Source: Casuarina equisetifolia
Lineage: Eukaryota > Streptophyta > Magnoliopsida > Fagales > Casuarinaceae
Assembly (NCBI GenBank): GCA_028551475.1
Contig: JAKISB010000011.1
Span: forward strand, 62,001 to 126,000
DNA: 64,000 nucleotides
Direction: 5' to 3'
Part shown: positions 19,087-32,800 of the stretch, one piece after another
Numbering within the stretch: the first letter of the stretch is position 1
Layout of the letters: each line of letters opens with the position of its first letter
Position numbers and translations under genes: made by a program
The notes under the pieces: model-generated
Database searches by the model: none
What the model saw: the letters and a program-made list of their open reading frames with translations, nothing else
Told to the model about the DNA's origin: nothing

Positions 19087-20868
19087 CTATAAGCAAAATG
19101 GGATTGTAAGATTAGGTATAGTTTGGTGGCTATCATGCTCACTGCTCTCAGCAATTTCCTTCAAGCTAGTCCAAGATTTTCTCTTCCGTTTACTTGATGT
19201 GCCAACCGCCTTTTCCACATCCGTTGGGGTAGAATTGCTTTCAGTTCCTCCTGGTCTCTTGGATGTTGACTGGTTTCTCTTTCTACTCTTCCCTTCCAGT
19301 AAACTAGTTTCAGTTCTTACCAATGGGGTTACAGGACTATCGGAAGTAGGAATCTTCTTAGCAAATGCTGGTGAAGCTAACTCATTTGTTTCATTGGTAT
19401 TATCTTTGCTTCTGGAGCCATTCTCCAAGCTAGCGCATTTCTGAAGCCTGGGCTTTGCAGGTTGTGATTTTGAAGATGTTTTGGCCTTGGAGGAACATAT
19501 CTCTTTCATTTGTCCTTTTGGGGTCCCTCTCTTCAGATTCCAATACGAACAGAAGTGGCATTTAAACACTACATTGTTCTGTGGGGGACTATAAGTTTTT
19601 TTCCGTCTGCGCCTTGCCTTTCCCCTATTCTTTTCAATTCGGACAGTACAGTTAAAGCCAGGCTGAAGAATTGTTTCACATCTGAAAGAGATTAAGCCAT
19701 AAGTTCAACAAACTACACGAAGGAAACAAACAGAAAACCCAAATCAATGTTGATGACATATTTTGCGATTAGAGCTCATAGTGAGCACAAGTTCTCAGGC
19801 AGTTTGGAAGTGGTAATGTAGATCCTCTTGACAATAATATAGCATCTAGTCCTTACTCTGATGTAAATATGCAGTTGTCAAAAACGTGGGAAATTTCAAC
19901 TCAAATCTGAACGATCTAATAGAACTCTGAGTATCTTGCAAGACAACTGATATATATAATATAACTGTTTGAAAGAACTCTGTTCTATGCTTACTAATTG
20001 ATAATCCATTTGGGACACATATTTTACCAACTTTCATCGTCCTGCAGCTTAAAGGATATTTACATAACCTAACTTTCATCTTTGATGCCACATTCAAAAT
20101 GAATGTGGTTCAAAATGCCAATTTCTGTAGTTTAAATCATAATGAAAAGGCAGTCAGACTACTAGTTTTTTCATAGAATTCCTCCTAACTACGAAAAAGA
20201 TTGTCAAGATATCAGCTTCAAGCAACTAAATAGGAAGCACATCCCCACCCCTACACATTCCTTTACCATTCTTCTTCCTATAGGCTTTCTAAACACAGGG
20301 AACTTCTCTTTCTTGCATTGATTCAAAATTCGTAAAAACAATGAATTCGTATAATCAGCAAAATTGTAGAGAAAACGAGACTCTCGAAAAACATCCATCT
20401 GTTCTCCAACAGTTAATAACTCAACAAGGAGAAAGATATTCATCTTCTCGTGAACCTAGAAACAAAGAAGCGTATATGCAACTGTAGGAAAGGTAATCAT
20501 CCAATAACCTCCAAAACAAAACCCATGCAGTTAGAAGCAATTACCAAACAGCAAAACACATCACAGCAAAAATTCAAGGCCCAGACGTACCTCTCGCATG
20601 AAAACAGAGAAGGGTCAGGAGGTACCCCCTTGGCCTCCAATAGAGTTGCTAAATGTTGACCGAAGAAGGCACCCAAAGAAGGAATAGCAGCCTCCCCACT
20701 GGCCCATATTGCTAGCTTCTGCAAGTACTCGACTTTTAGCATGGACTTGGAGCTGTTGGACCCACCCTTGGTTTGCTTTCTCCCAGTGGATTCTTCTCTC
20801 AGAGAGATTGGATTCCGAAACGCAGGTGCAAGGTTTGGCGCTTTCTTAATACCCCCTCGTTTTCCCAT
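19087..20868 (-). CDS. RNase P Rpr2/Rpp21/SNM1-domain protein (copy 1, intact)
   Basis: Two exons, 20591-20868 and 19087-19681, with a 909-bp GT-AG intron join to 873 nt (290 residues). The N terminus is MGKRGGIKKAPNLA. The Rpr2-type zinc ribbon has C91-x2-C94 (split across the intron, in SCERCETILQ) and C134-x2-C137 (KCHFCSYWNLKRGTPKG), with a basic loop between (RRRRKK). The tail is Lys/Ser-rich and ends near RKSWTSLKEIAESSEHD. The family supplies a protein subunit of nuclear RNase P or MRP, which processes tRNA 5' ends or rRNA. Arabidopsis At5g41270 is a likely relative, by recall. This copy is complete; the second copy is frameshifted. Confidence 0.88.
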
Positions 20869-21498
20869 GATCTTTTTCTGTTTTCCGTTCTTTCCAGGAT
20901 GTTAAAGCCGAGCGTTTATTGAACCCAGATTGAAGGAAAAACAACAACTTGGTTTCTTTTTTCCTCCAACACCAAACGATTGCAAAGGGAACAGTTTGGT
21001 TAAAAAAGAAAAACACAAGTTTGAATATAGGGAATTCCGTTTGGAAGAAAAATACAGAAAGCTGTTCGGGAAAAGAAGAAACTCAAGCTTAAGTAAAACA
21101 GAGAGACCCACGACCCTTGTGCTGCCGAAGCACCGCGGGATTTATTTTCTTCTTCCACCGTCGATTACTGCTTCTGTGAACAGATGGGGAAACCAGAAAA
21201 AACGCAGCTCTGCTTCAATAGAATTCAAATAGATCAAATTTTAAATTAACGAAGAACAAATGCACAATCAGGCTCCTTCTCGCCAATGCTAGCGCTAAAT
21301 CCTAGCCCTCAATAGAACAATACAACAGTTTAGTATCGGGGAAAATCATACTGAATTGCGCAAACTATTAAACCCCAATAACGCTAATGGGGAATTCTTT
21401 TAGGCATTGGTCGTTTTGGGCTCTACCACTGACTCCCCCGCGGTAGATAAGATGGCAAACTGGCCCAAAATTCCCAAAGGTTGATTTCCAATCATCGT

Positions 21499-21525
21499 GT
21501 CCCAGTCCCAATCCCAATCCCAATC
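21499..21525 (+). repeat. CCCAAT-type hexanucleotide microsatellite
   Basis: Consecutive CCCAGT/CCCAAT units are followed by CGTTGATTTCC. The second copy (about 48705-48723) has fewer units, so the array is length-polymorphic between the copies. Confidence 0.8.
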
Positions 21526-22368
21526 GTTGATTTCCAATCAATCAAAGAAAATTTGTAATCTATCAAAAGAAGGTTAAGACAAGATATTTCAGCCGGATAA
21601 TTTGCAGATATAAGTGATTAAGAACTTTTCCAAAATGCATAGATCAAATTGTGTATGAAAGTGACTAAGAACTAATCAACCCATTAATTTGCTTGAATGA
21701 AATATTTTTTTAAGTAATTTGAAAAATAATATATTTATGATAAAAATAAAAAAAAAAATTAATGTTTTTAATCATAAAAGATATTTTAAGCTTAATTTTG
21801 TTTGATCAAGTTATGAGGTTGGAATATATTCAAATATTTTTATAGTCGTTCAATTTGATTAAACTCGTGTATTCATTATAAAAAAATAAAAAATAAATTG
21901 TATATACTCAATGGAAGCGTGTTATCCAAGACACATGTATGCGACAAAGATTTCAAAGTGGGTATTCCTCGAAAATATCTCTTTCGGGGCTAAGATGGGC
22001 ATTGACTTGACCAAACACGACCCAACCAAGTTGGGCTTTGGGTCGGTGGGTCTACTGGGCGATCCGAATGTTGACCGAGAGAGAAGAAGAAACACAAAGG
22101 AAAACACAAAAGGGCGAGGATCGAAAGGACACGCTTAAGATTGACGCGGCCAATACTGTGGGAGCACACGGATCAATAACGTGGCATAAAATTTAAAATC
22201 CCGCCTAAACCCCCAAATTTCATTTCGTGCGCAATTGAATTTCAATTTAACCCCGAACTTATTATCTCCGCCTTTCGGCATCTCAAGCCCCTCCCAATCA
22301 ATCGCACTTATCTCTCTCTCTCTCTTTTTCTGTCTCTTGCTACGCGTTGAAACTTTAGCCCCAACTCT

Positions 22369-22382
22369 AAACCTAACCCTAG
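22369..22382 (+). promoter_or_regulatory. Telo-box-like motif in the HMGB leader
   Basis: The leader contains AACCTAACCCTAG, close to the plant telo-box AAACCCTAA often found near starts of ribosomal and proliferation-linked genes. It is conserved in copy 2 (about 49565-49578). A regulatory role is inferred only from the motif. Confidence 0.35.
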
Positions 22383-22489
22383 TTCTTCTTCAGACCGGTG
22401 AGTCCGTCGATTCAGATCCATTTTTTACGAATTTTCTTGTTTCACGAAGGATTTTCGCTGATCCGATTCTCTATGTTCCAGGATTTGCT

Positions 22490-23860
22490 ATGAAAGGAGC
22501 GAAATCAAAGTCTGAGTCTAAGAGGGCTGATCCCAAGTAAGTTTTGCTGTTCTCGCCAATTTTCTCTGAAAATATGTTCCTTGTTTCAGGAATCCGAGTG
22601 AAAACTCGGTTGATCATGGTTTCTCAGATCCTAGATCTGAAATGATGAATAGCAACTGAGCCTTGCTCTCTCTTTCTCTTTCCCTCGCTGCATTTCATTT
22701 TTACATTTATTTTTATTTTTGTATTAATATGGTTTCCGTGGTTTTCTGGTGTGGTCGTAGGCTTTCCGTGAATAAGAAAGGCGGTGCTTCCACGAAAGCA
22801 GGAAGGGCATCGACAAAGAAGGGGAAGGCTGCGAAGGACCCTAACAAGCCTAAAAGGCCCGCTAGTGCCTTCTTCGTTTTCATGTAGCTGTTCTTGTTAC
22901 CCTTCAATCTCGTTTCTCAGTTTGGTTTGTTTGATTTAACGGAAAATAAATGTTTCCGGAGGAAAATAAAAAGTGGGCAACTCTGGGTAACACACAAACG
23001 CTCACTCGCTAATGAATTTTATTTGTACCAATAAGTCTGAAGTACGTGGAAGAAATCTTCCTTAGAAAAAGCATTTTGAGATGTTGCTTTACTTGTATGA
23101 AAGTGGGATTATTATTACATCATTTTATGATCTATACCTATCTGGATTTCTTCTTCATACTTGTCTCGTATATTTTACGAAAACAGGGAGGAATTCAGGA
23201 AACAGTTTAATAAGGATCACCCTGACAACAAATCAGTCTCTGCTGTAAGTCTCAAATGTGGTCTATTCCTTTTTGGGTGCGAGTGGTTCAGTAAACTGTG
23301 TAGAGATGTTTAGAGATCAGGGGTTTGAAATCCGTTGTTGGTTGTAAAATAATCAGGTTGGTAAAGCTGCTGGAGCTAAATGGAAGTCTATGTCCGATGC
23401 TGTAAGACTTCTTCTGATATACAAGTAGTTCGTTGATGTTAACCTATATCCGGTTTTGACTAAAGGAAAATAATTCAATTTCAGGAAAAGGCACCATATG
23501 TAGCCAAGGCGGAGAAAAGGAAGGCTGACTATGAGAAGAACATGAAAGCCTATAACAAGAAGCAGGTAATTTGTTTGTATTTTAATTAACTGTTTTTCTA
23601 TTGTAAATCTTAGTTAGCTATGAATGACTTGTTGCATACTTTTCAACCTGAATCAGGCTGAAGGTGCCAATGCAGCTGAGGACGAAGTAGAATCTGAGAA
23701 GTCAATGTCTGAGGTGAATGATGAGGACGAGGGAGACGAAGAGGGCAGCGAGGAGGTTTGTCTCAGTTCTCCATCTGCTTCTTTATAGCAGGTTTTAAAT
23801 ATTAATCTTTAACTGATGTGTTTTTAATTCCATTTCTTGCAGGAGGAGGATGATGAGTAG
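22490..23860 (+). CDS. HMGB-type high mobility group protein (copy 1)
   Basis: Seven exons (22490-22536, 22761-22883, 23187-23244, 23357-23401, 23485-23565, 23657-23755, 23843-23860) give 471 nt, 156 residues. All introns are GT-AG and every phase joins. The N terminus is basic (MKGAKSKSESKRADPKLSVN). One HMG box runs from about residue 42 to 112 (DPNKPKRPASAFFVFM, AAGAKWKSMSDAEKAPYVAK, YEKNMKAYNKK). The C-terminal tail is acidic, ending EEEEDDE. This is the layout of plant HMGB2/HMGB3-type architectural proteins, which bend DNA in the minor groove. A 5'-UTR intron lies at 22398-22481. Confidence 0.95.
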
Positions 23861-25429
23861 ACAAAGGCACGAAGTATAGGGTAGTTTTTTAGGGTGTCAG
23901 AATGTGTTATCATTCCGCGCTACTGCTTTGATGATCTATGTCTAAACTTTTGTTCCCTTTTCCAAGAAAATATATCCTGTTCCCCTGTCAATTTGTTTTG
24001 CCCTTCCGGAAAATGGGTAGTTATAGATTGGAAGTTGCCCTCTCTTGTACTTTATTTGAATTCTAATGATTTAGCAAACTTGTTTCATCTATTGGAGAGT
24101 GTGAGCAGCATTCCCCGTTGATTTAGCTTTTAGTTATAATGCCTTGGTGTTAATTGGTTTATTTGTTCTCTGAAGTTTTTGCTAGCTATCCCTGCTCTTA
24201 TGAGTCTGGACATATCCCTTTTGGGTATTTGTTATGGTAAATGTGAGGGTTCAAGTAGAGCATTATCCATTTGAACAGCATGTGTTCAATGTTTTATAAC
24301 GTTTATGCCAACTTGTGTTCTTGATGGGAGGGTTAGATGTTGCTCAATGCATTGTATGTTGATACCTTAGATGGATGTAGAATGTAAGTTGTTCCATTGG
24401 GTAGATTTTTTGCTTTGAATCGTCTCTAATTGGCTTGAATATGGTTGAGCAGAAGATCAATCTGTCTGGGAATTACCTAAGTTTTGCGAATGAAATCCTT
24501 TTGCTGGGTTGATTGAAGAATAACATAGGGGTTTGGCCAATGTTTTGAGGTGAATATTGGGGTTTAAGGCGTCGTTGAAGAAGCTAATTCTGAATTCGCC
24601 CCTGTAACATAAGTGTATCTAAGGCCTTGCCGCGGAATGATATTTTCCGTAAGGGTTTGCATTTGAAGCTACGATCCAACTCCACTGTGGTCAGATACAC
24701 CACTGTGGTCATTGAGAGTGTGGTTATGTGGTGAGGTTGATGCTCTAGATAGTTATTCTTTATTTGAAAGGACTAGTATAGGCGAGGGAGAAATATATAG
24801 CTTAGCTTCATGTAATCCCTGACACGTTTTAGATGTAAAACGATTGCTATCAAGGAATATTCTGTCATAAATGACTTGAGCGAAATAATTAATCATGTTT
24901 TTCGCTCGGCTTAGAACTAGAATAAATGTTAACGGTATCTTGTAATGAAATTTGGGAAGCCAAGGGGCAGAATGGGTAGTGTCATGAGGGAAGGGATTTC
25001 GGCAGGTCAATTCCTTTCATGTCTGTACGTTGTAACGGTTTCCGGAGAAGACATTCTTATCGGAAGAGACAATCCGTTTTCCTCCACTACGGATACACTG
25101 AACTGCCTTCTGAGTTTTCATGGAACTTCAGGAAATGGCACCAGAGCTACTTATTACATTCAACTAGGTAACAATCCCTTTGCTTCAGACATGTATACAT
25201 CATTTTATTTTGAACAATAACCAACCTCCCCACCAAGTCCTTTAACTTCTTGATCCTATCTCTCATTGCACTCACTTGTCCATATGTTTCTTTTAGAGGA
25301 TCATCCATACTCATTTTCAAAACATTGTAAGGCCATATGGTCCATTTGCCATTGGAATTTTTAAGCTCCCTTTTATGATGTAATTAAAAGAGTGTGGAAA
25401 GGCATTGAAACTTTCCTAGCCGTGTTGAA
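23861..25429. other. HMGB 3' region and gene-free DNA
   Basis: The first few hundred bases are the HMGB 3' UTR. Beyond that the sequence is AT-rich with no supported gene. On the minus strand at 25230-25330 a short peptide-like stretch (MRDRIKKLKDL) may be a gene or transposon fragment; I cannot identify it. Confidence 0.5.
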
Positions 25430-28050
25430 AACAACGAACTAAGAAGTTATCTTCAAAGAGGAAGCTCTTCCTTAGTTTGTGGCATTCTTGAGGAAAACAA
25501 GGATGAGATACCTCCAAAGAGTCCAAAGCAATTATATCTTAATAGAAAAGTCAATCATGCGGTAGAGTTGAATCTTGTAACAAAACCCTTCATAAAGGTC
25601 CTTTGTAGAATAATCTCACCTTAATAAGACCTCAAGAAGAACGAAAGCCATTGCTAGATATTAGGCATATACATCCATCAAAGGCCTTACATGGAGCTCC
25701 AATGTTCTTTAGTGAAGGAAGATGAGTCATATGATTGTGCATTAACTATTAAGCTTTGAACAAAGTAATTATCAAGAATAAGTAGCATATTCTTTTAATA
25801 GTAGATTTGTTTGAAAAATTGGACAATGCGTACTCTTTTACTAAGGTGGATTTGAGATTGGGGTATTGTGAAGTTCAAATTGCTGCTAGGTATAAGTTTA
25901 AGACAACTTGGAGGATGAAGTATAAAACCTTTGAACGGTTGGTTATACTTTTTGATTTAACTAATGCCTTAACTACATTATGTACATTAATAAACAACTT
26001 GCTTGATCTATACCTAGACAAGTTTATAGTAATATGCCATAATGATGTTGTGGTGTATAACAATTTATTAAAGAAATATGTCAAGTATTTGAAGACATTA
26101 TTCAAGGCACAACTTCCTTTACTAAGTTATTGAAAAAAGCAAAGATAAGGGAGTAACAAAGGAATATTAGTGCACCTTTAATGACTTAAGGTTGTTGTGA
26201 TGAATAAGAAAGTATTGGTGCTACTTGATTACTTTGAGCTATTTAAGGTACATTCAAATGTTTTTGATTTGCTATTGAAGAGTGTACTAATGCAAGATAG
26301 GCATCATGTTATTTTTGAAAGTCACAAGCTTAATGAAATAGAGCACAAGTATACTATGCAAGACAAGGATATGGCAATTGTTGTTCATTATTTTAGAACA
26401 TGGCATCATTACTTATTAGGTTCTCAATTTTTGATTCAAATAGATAATGTGGCCACAAGCTACTTTAAAACTTAAAAGAAGTTTTTGTTAAAGCAAGGTG
26501 GCAAGATTTATTGGCCGAGTTTGACTATATAATAAAGTACAAAATTGGGAAGGGAAACATTGTGGTTGACTTTCTTATTAGGAAGGCCAAGCTTGTTGCC
26601 ATGAGTCTAACTATGGGAGATATGATGCAACTGGTGCAAAAAAGGATGTCCCATAAGCCCTTGGCTAAACAATTAGAACAACTTGTGAAGGATGCTAAGA
26701 CCAAATAATTCTGGTTAAAGATAAATTGCTTTACACAAAGAAAAGGTGTTTGATGCCTAAGCTGGAGATCTTTTGATGTAAATTCATTAAAAAGTGTCAC
26801 GATAGCAAGTGGGTTGGTCACCTTGGATAATGGACAATGGGGTTTTTCTTATAGTTTCTTACTTTTGGTTTGGCATAAGGATGAAGTAAAACTATATGTG
26901 AAAAATTGTTTGGTATGCCAATAAAACAAACTAGAGCAGAGGCCTTTTGGTGGCTTGTTAAAGCTATTACCTATTTCAAGTCATTCATAAGAGAACATTT
27001 CCGTGGACTTCATCACTAAATTACCAAAGTTTAAAGGTTGTTTTTTCATTTTGGTGGTTTTTAATCATTGTCAAAGTAAGCAACATTCATACTAGCACCT
27101 ATAAAATGTCTATGTGACTTTTCTTCGAGTAAGTAGTGAAGTTTGAGGGTTGCTATGTAGTGTTTTAAATGATCAAGAATTAGTTCATGAGCTGCTTATT
27201 GAGAAAGTTGTTTAAGCTATTAAGTTTAGAGTTATAGTTTTTCACAAGCTTTCATTCTCATATGGACATATAAATGAAAAGAGTAAATAGCTTGGCAAAG
27301 CTATACTTAAGACATTTTGCAAGCATGGATTAGAAGAATTGGATGAAGTTAATAGATGTAGTTTAATATTCTTAGAATCTTCATAAGAGAATCAATGAAT
27401 TGAAACCTATTTAAGTTGGTGATAAGGTAGCAACTATTGGCCTTTCTAATCCTTACAATGAACTAGATAGGTAAAAGCCTAGTGCGTTCAACATGGTGAA
27501 CTCTTGGTAGCATACCATAGATGTGGGGCAATTATATTTGAATAAAGCTAAAAAGAGAATGAGGAGATGGGCTGAAAAGAAGAGATGCCCTGTTGACTAT
27601 AAGGTTGTTAGCAAGTGATAGTAAGACTACTCCCACAACAATATAAGGTGGATTGTGTAGTTTGTAAGGGGTTGATCCACAAGTATGAAATATCATTTAT
27701 GGTAGTGGGGAAGGAAAGGTTGTCTTTTGATTGGACCTTCCATTTAAGCTCAAGATACATATGACTTTCCATGCAAGCATGTTAAAGCTTTCTATTAAAA
27801 TGTGGAAGACATTGGACAATGCAAGTCCTTGAAAGCCCTTCAAACAATGATGACCTCTTTTAAAAAAAAGGCAGGATCAAGTGGTTTGGAAAAAGAGAAT
27901 TCCTTGGAGACAATAGTTCTTGATTAAGTGGAAAAGTTTGCTTGAGAGCAATGTAACCTAGGAGTCAAGGAAGACCTTTGATAGTTTAAAGATCTTATCG
28001 ATCATTACCGAGAGGTGATGAAGGCATCACCAAATTAACTAATGGAGAAT
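25430..28050 (+). mobile_element. Decayed Ty3/gypsy element, internal part (copy 1)
   Basis: Plus-strand remnants appear in Ty3/gypsy order. They are a pre-RT linker (IPPKSPKQLYLNRKVNHAVE, 25507), RT (AYSFTKVDLRLGYCEVQIA, 25828; the catalytic motif is decayed to CHNDVVVYN, 26034), RNase H (LMQDRHHVIFESHKLNEIEH, DNVATSYFKT, 26288-26474), the RNase H end (FDYIIKYKIGKGNIVVDFLI, 26520), integrase pieces (SVDFITKLPKF, 27000), and a chromodomain-like FLIKWKSLLESNVT (27920). Stops and frameshifts are everywhere. No LTR ends or target duplication could be fixed. It is present in both copies, so it predates their split, and it is unrelated to the element at 4207. Confidence 0.82.
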
Positions 28051-29875
28051 GTTCTGAAATGGTAGTACGGGTTGATGAACTAGCTATTTGAGTACAAGTC
28101 TAACTAGTTTAGTTTCCCTAGTATTGGTGTCATTACACTAGGTGGTGCCTTATTTTCCCTTTTGTTTCCTTTTATAATTTTGCTTTAAGGTTGGATATAA
28201 TTGCCCTATTCATAACAAATTTTATGTTCCATGCTAAGATAAAGCACATCAAAATTGATTTCCATTTCATTTGTGAGAGGATTTGAAACAAGAAACTCTT
28301 TATTCATTTTATTATATTGTATTTATGGTTCAAACCAACCCATTAGCTTGTGGGGAATATTATATAATAAAAATTTGCTACTACCATGTCATCAAGCCAT
28401 GGCAACTTGACACATCAGCCAGCCACATCAACTTCACTCAAACACGTCATCGTGCCACATGACAGGGACAACCATTTTAGCCCCACAAATCACAAAACCC
28501 AATGTTTGTCTTTGAGCACACGTGCATATTGTGACAACAATCTTCTCATTGATATGTTTCTCCACTTGAGAAGGAAGAGATTAAATGCCTAAGAACCTCC
28601 ACCAACCTCAATCAGTCATTAAACGAAAATCGGTCCCAAAGTCATCGCAAATCAAACCGACTTAGGAAATGATTTTCATCTACATCAATCTTCACATTCT
28701 AGGAAATTCATTGAATTAATTTCTACATTAAATCCCTTCTTTTGCATTTTCATGTACAAAATTTTGTAAAGGTCTATAAATTACACCTCTATGTACATCT
28801 ATAATAATCATTTTTGAAGTACAATTTTCTCTGTGTTCATTATTGTGTTTTGGTTTTTATTTTCTAAATTAAAGTTTCTTTAGAATTGATCCAAGAATTC
28901 TTGGGAATTCTCTCTTTTATCTCTTAAGACGAGTCTCTTTCATCCCCATAGAATGAAAGCTTAACATCCTTGAAGGCTTCATGTACATTCAATCTTCAAA
29001 TCTAGACTCCTACGGAATAATTTCATCAGTCTTGATTGTTTCGTGTAAAGCATATTTCTCAGCCTCGGCTATTGCATGGTCTTTATCCCAACACTTGTTC
29101 TTAAAAGATTAGCATGCATTCCCTATGACATGCTATGTTAAAGATTTAACATGTTTTCTCAAATGTTGATTTTTGGAAACAGTTTTTTAAAACAATTTAC
29201 CAAGTAATTTCCTTTGTAGACCATACAAACAATTTTCAACTGTAAATCCTACTAAAATACTTCTTAACTCCAAATAATAATAGAACTCTTTTCAAAACCA
29301 CTGCCACTTTTCCCCCCCTAGAGATTCGTCACTACTAGGTGGATGTGATAACTGTGATAAGAATGACATCTATTTCTTAACTTCATTGTGATTAAAGGTC
29401 TAAATCTGTACAGTAGTAACAAAATGCTCCAGACAACCTTTGGAAGTAAGCGAATTTATCGTTTTGGTACATACAAGCAAAAATTGGTTTACTACCATAA
29501 CCATAGACGGCGAACATTCCCATTTCATACCTTAAAATGCATTTAAATTAGAGCCAGAAACGCCAGAACTTGTCCAATCCAGCTGGCTTGACTTAGCATG
29601 AATTTGAGGTCGAATGGCTTCTCGTTGGGCATTGAAAATTTGTAATTCGGTGACAGCTGCCACTGCAGGTTACCATGGGTTCCTCAGAATATTCAGTAGG
29701 CCAATGCCTCTGCAGCCAAAAGGCAGTGGTGAGGCTCATAAAGTCGAAATTCTAGTTCCAGAAGCAACTTCTTGGGTGAAGCACATCATTTTCCCTATCT
29801 GACAATGTGGGATAAAAACCAGATCTCCATTTAAGGTCCTGTATGCTTTCGACATTAACCCTTTCTAGTAGAACG
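28051..29875. other. AT-rich gene-free region, possible LTR relic at its start
   Basis: A stretch from about 28349 begins TGTGGGGAATATT and has a TATAAATTA box near 28777, as an LTR would, but I could not find a partner copy or a target duplication. The right end (29600-29875) is the 3' flank of the helicase gene; the 62-codon plus-strand frame 29614-29802 is antisense to it and shows no family features. Confidence 0.4.
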
Positions 29876-32800
29876 CTAGCCTTTCTTTGGTAGTCTTAAC
29901 TGCAAAAATACAAATATGAAATCTAGCTTCTAGCCACATAAAGTGTCACATAATCAAGTGCTTAAAACATCTAGTAATTTGTAACCTTTGATTTTGTAGT
30001 CCTCCAGCCTCCCAAGCTCTGCTCTTGAGAGTATGCGAATTGCTCAATGGAATTCAAAATGGCCTTTTTCTCCCTGCCTGAGCTACTGAGCGGCAACAAG
30101 TTCTATTATCAAGCTGAAAAATGTTATTTTTCCTTTTCCAAGATGATAGTTGAATTTCTGGTGCAATTTACTAATGAAATAAAATAGTCATAGTCTAGAT
30201 TAGTGAAATAAATCTTCATCACTATTCTAGAGCCAGCATGTTGCTATTTACTAATCAGTCATCAGTTTCAGAGTAACAAACATATCCCGTCATACAAAGA
30301 TGTCTGAATTTTTGGGGTGATGCTGCATTTTACTCTTCTAACCAGTCAGTGGTTTCAAATTCCTTCTCATTTATTTCCCTTACATTTGATATTCAGCACA
30401 GCACCAAACCACACAAAACAAACCCAAACATCCCGCTGGAGGAGCATTTTCAGCACTGACGAACTTCAACCTATATAGACATTATGGAAATGACTGAGAA
30501 ATCATATAGCGCAAACTTACACTTTCCTCTGAAACCTCATCCCTTGATGCTTCAAGATTCTTAATTTCCAAATGCTCATGGTAAAACAGTATCTGCACAT
30601 GACTTTTGGTCAGAAAAATAAAATTCTGGTGGGAAGAGTCAACGGGTCAAGAAAAATGGCAAGGAACACAAGTACCGTTAATCTGAAGCATAAAAAAAGA
30701 GCAGGCTCAATCACAATATAATGTCTACTGAGTTCGAAATAGTGGGATACCTTGTTAAGTAGCTGAACATTTGATGCGTCAGTCGCCACAATCTGCACAC
30801 CAAGAAAATGGCTGAGATTTCTACAGAAAGGACAGAAAATTGTTTTGAATACACACCCATCTTCTTCACACCAACTACCCTGTGCTGGAGCACTTTCAAT
30901 AGATCTAGTGCAGAGTTCTGGATGAACACATGAAGTGTCAGTCATCACAACTGGTACACTTTGTGCATCAACATAATGCGTTAAATTTTCTTTTAGAAGA
31001 GATGCTAGGTGAACTTTTGTTGATGAGGTTAAGGAGCACATTATATATTGGTTCTCAGGAAGACCTAATGAGCTTTTGCAGACTGAACAAGAAATTTGTA
31101 ATCTTCTTTCCATAACAGGAATAGAAGATGCACATGAAGCAACATAATTATTCTCTGAGAGCAATTGAGAAACATCTGACTTTTTGAACTTTTGTTCTGT
31201 ACCATCAAACTCAAGACCAAATTCAATTCTGCGATTTGCATCTCTGCTGGCAGTTAAGCTCCTCATTAAACCAGTACGAGCAGGAGATTTAGCAAGGGGG
31301 ACATCAGATTGTTCTTCTTGTGTTACGTCAGTAACTGGAGATCCCATGGACTTTCTCCTTTTTTGAGCATGAGAATTAACACTCGAATTCATAGACAATT
31401 CCATTTCTAACAGAAGGCTGTTCGTGTTCATAGTCATCATTCTTTCAGGAGTAACTAATACTGAGCACTGGGTTCCAGAAAGAGCCTTGTTTGTACCAGG
31501 TGAAGCAAAAGAGCAAGTCAATACTTGATCTTGGAGCTCAGTAGAAGCATCAATCATGGTTGAACTAAAATTATCATCCTTCGAGAAGGTTCCAGGACTA
31601 GCTGTAGAACACGGGGTCTCCTTGACAAGAGATACCTCTGGATCATTATGAGAGAAAGTCATTGATAAAGCCTCAGGCCACCTGCAAAAGGATGACTTTT
31701 ACCTTGAAGTGGTGACTCGTAACATAATTATAAAAATTATAACTGGCAGAAGATATTCGCAAAATATTATTTGCATACAAGAAATAGAAGTGAAATTTAG
31801 ATAGGAAGTGCTGGAAAGCAAGTCAGTGGCCTGTGAACACAATTTAAACCTGCTCTCTATTGACCAATCGTTTTTGTACATAATGGTTAATTGTACGTTC
31901 ATATTTCTTCCCCTTCATTCACATTTACCACATTTTTTTATTCTATTCCATGTTTAGAGGGTAGCAGTGTACCTTTAACCAATACTGCTCTGTTGCCCAT
32001 ATCTCATGAGTAAACTCCAAAACTTGATCCGTAAACTTCAGGAGGTAGCTAACGAAGCATTTTACCAGAAGACCGATGACTAGTCCAGTCATCTATAGCA
32101 CACTAACAGCTAATAAAATGGTAAAAAATGGAATTGTAGAGTCACCTTGATTCTCTCTGGAAACTGCACTGAAGGTCAATATGTTGTGTGCGGTTGTTAC
32201 TGTCCTCATCCATCCTTAAAGATGCATTAACGTCCACATCACCTTCAGACTTCTCGAGGGAAACAGAAGCATCATAGTTGGATCCAGAAAGCATGTTTTG
32301 TCCATGATGATCAGCCTTGCTTAGTTTTTGATTCTTCACTCTAAACCCTTTATTTTGAACCATATTGGTCATACCTTCAGACTTTTCCTCATTAATATCA
32401 AAATTGTTTACAGCATTTGTTGTATTTTTCCCTATCCTTTCCTGCAAACAAGTAAACAACCTAAATTATATAGTTCATCCAACAAGTAAACCATGAAAAC
32501 AGAAAGTAAGAAAGTAGATTAAGAACCAGCATCAGCAACATTTATGACCTTGACATCTTTGAAAAAGGATTTTAATCCCTCTATTGAAGTTTCAAAGCTG
32601 TCACATTGCCTAATTGATTTCCTCAGCCACTTTGATATGTATGCTCTATTCCTTTCTTCTTGATAACGCTCATCTGCTTCCAAAGAAAAAATACCATTCA
32701 AGCCAATGCTAATTAGACGTCAATAAAAGGTTAAATGGGCATAACAGATATGCCATAAGAAATTCCAATTATTTAAAGATTTGCAATGCAAGCAACCTCC

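Larger units (their letters stand above)
20869..22489. other. Divergent promoter region between the RNase P and HMGB genes
   Basis: The 1.6-kb stretch separates two genes transcribed away from each other. It contains a CCCAAT-type hexamer microsatellite at about 21499-21525, AT-rich DNA at 21690-21900, and a CT-rich leader (22310-22345) before HMGB. The HMGB leader has a short intron, donor GTGAGT at 22398 and acceptor CAG at 22481. Short open frames here show no family features. Confidence 0.6.

Noticed and set aside
29614-29802. 62-residue plus-strand frame conserved in both copies (MASRWALKI...)
   Set aside because: It is antisense to the 3' flank of the FANCJ-like gene; conservation between near-identical copies is not evidence of coding, and no family is apparent.
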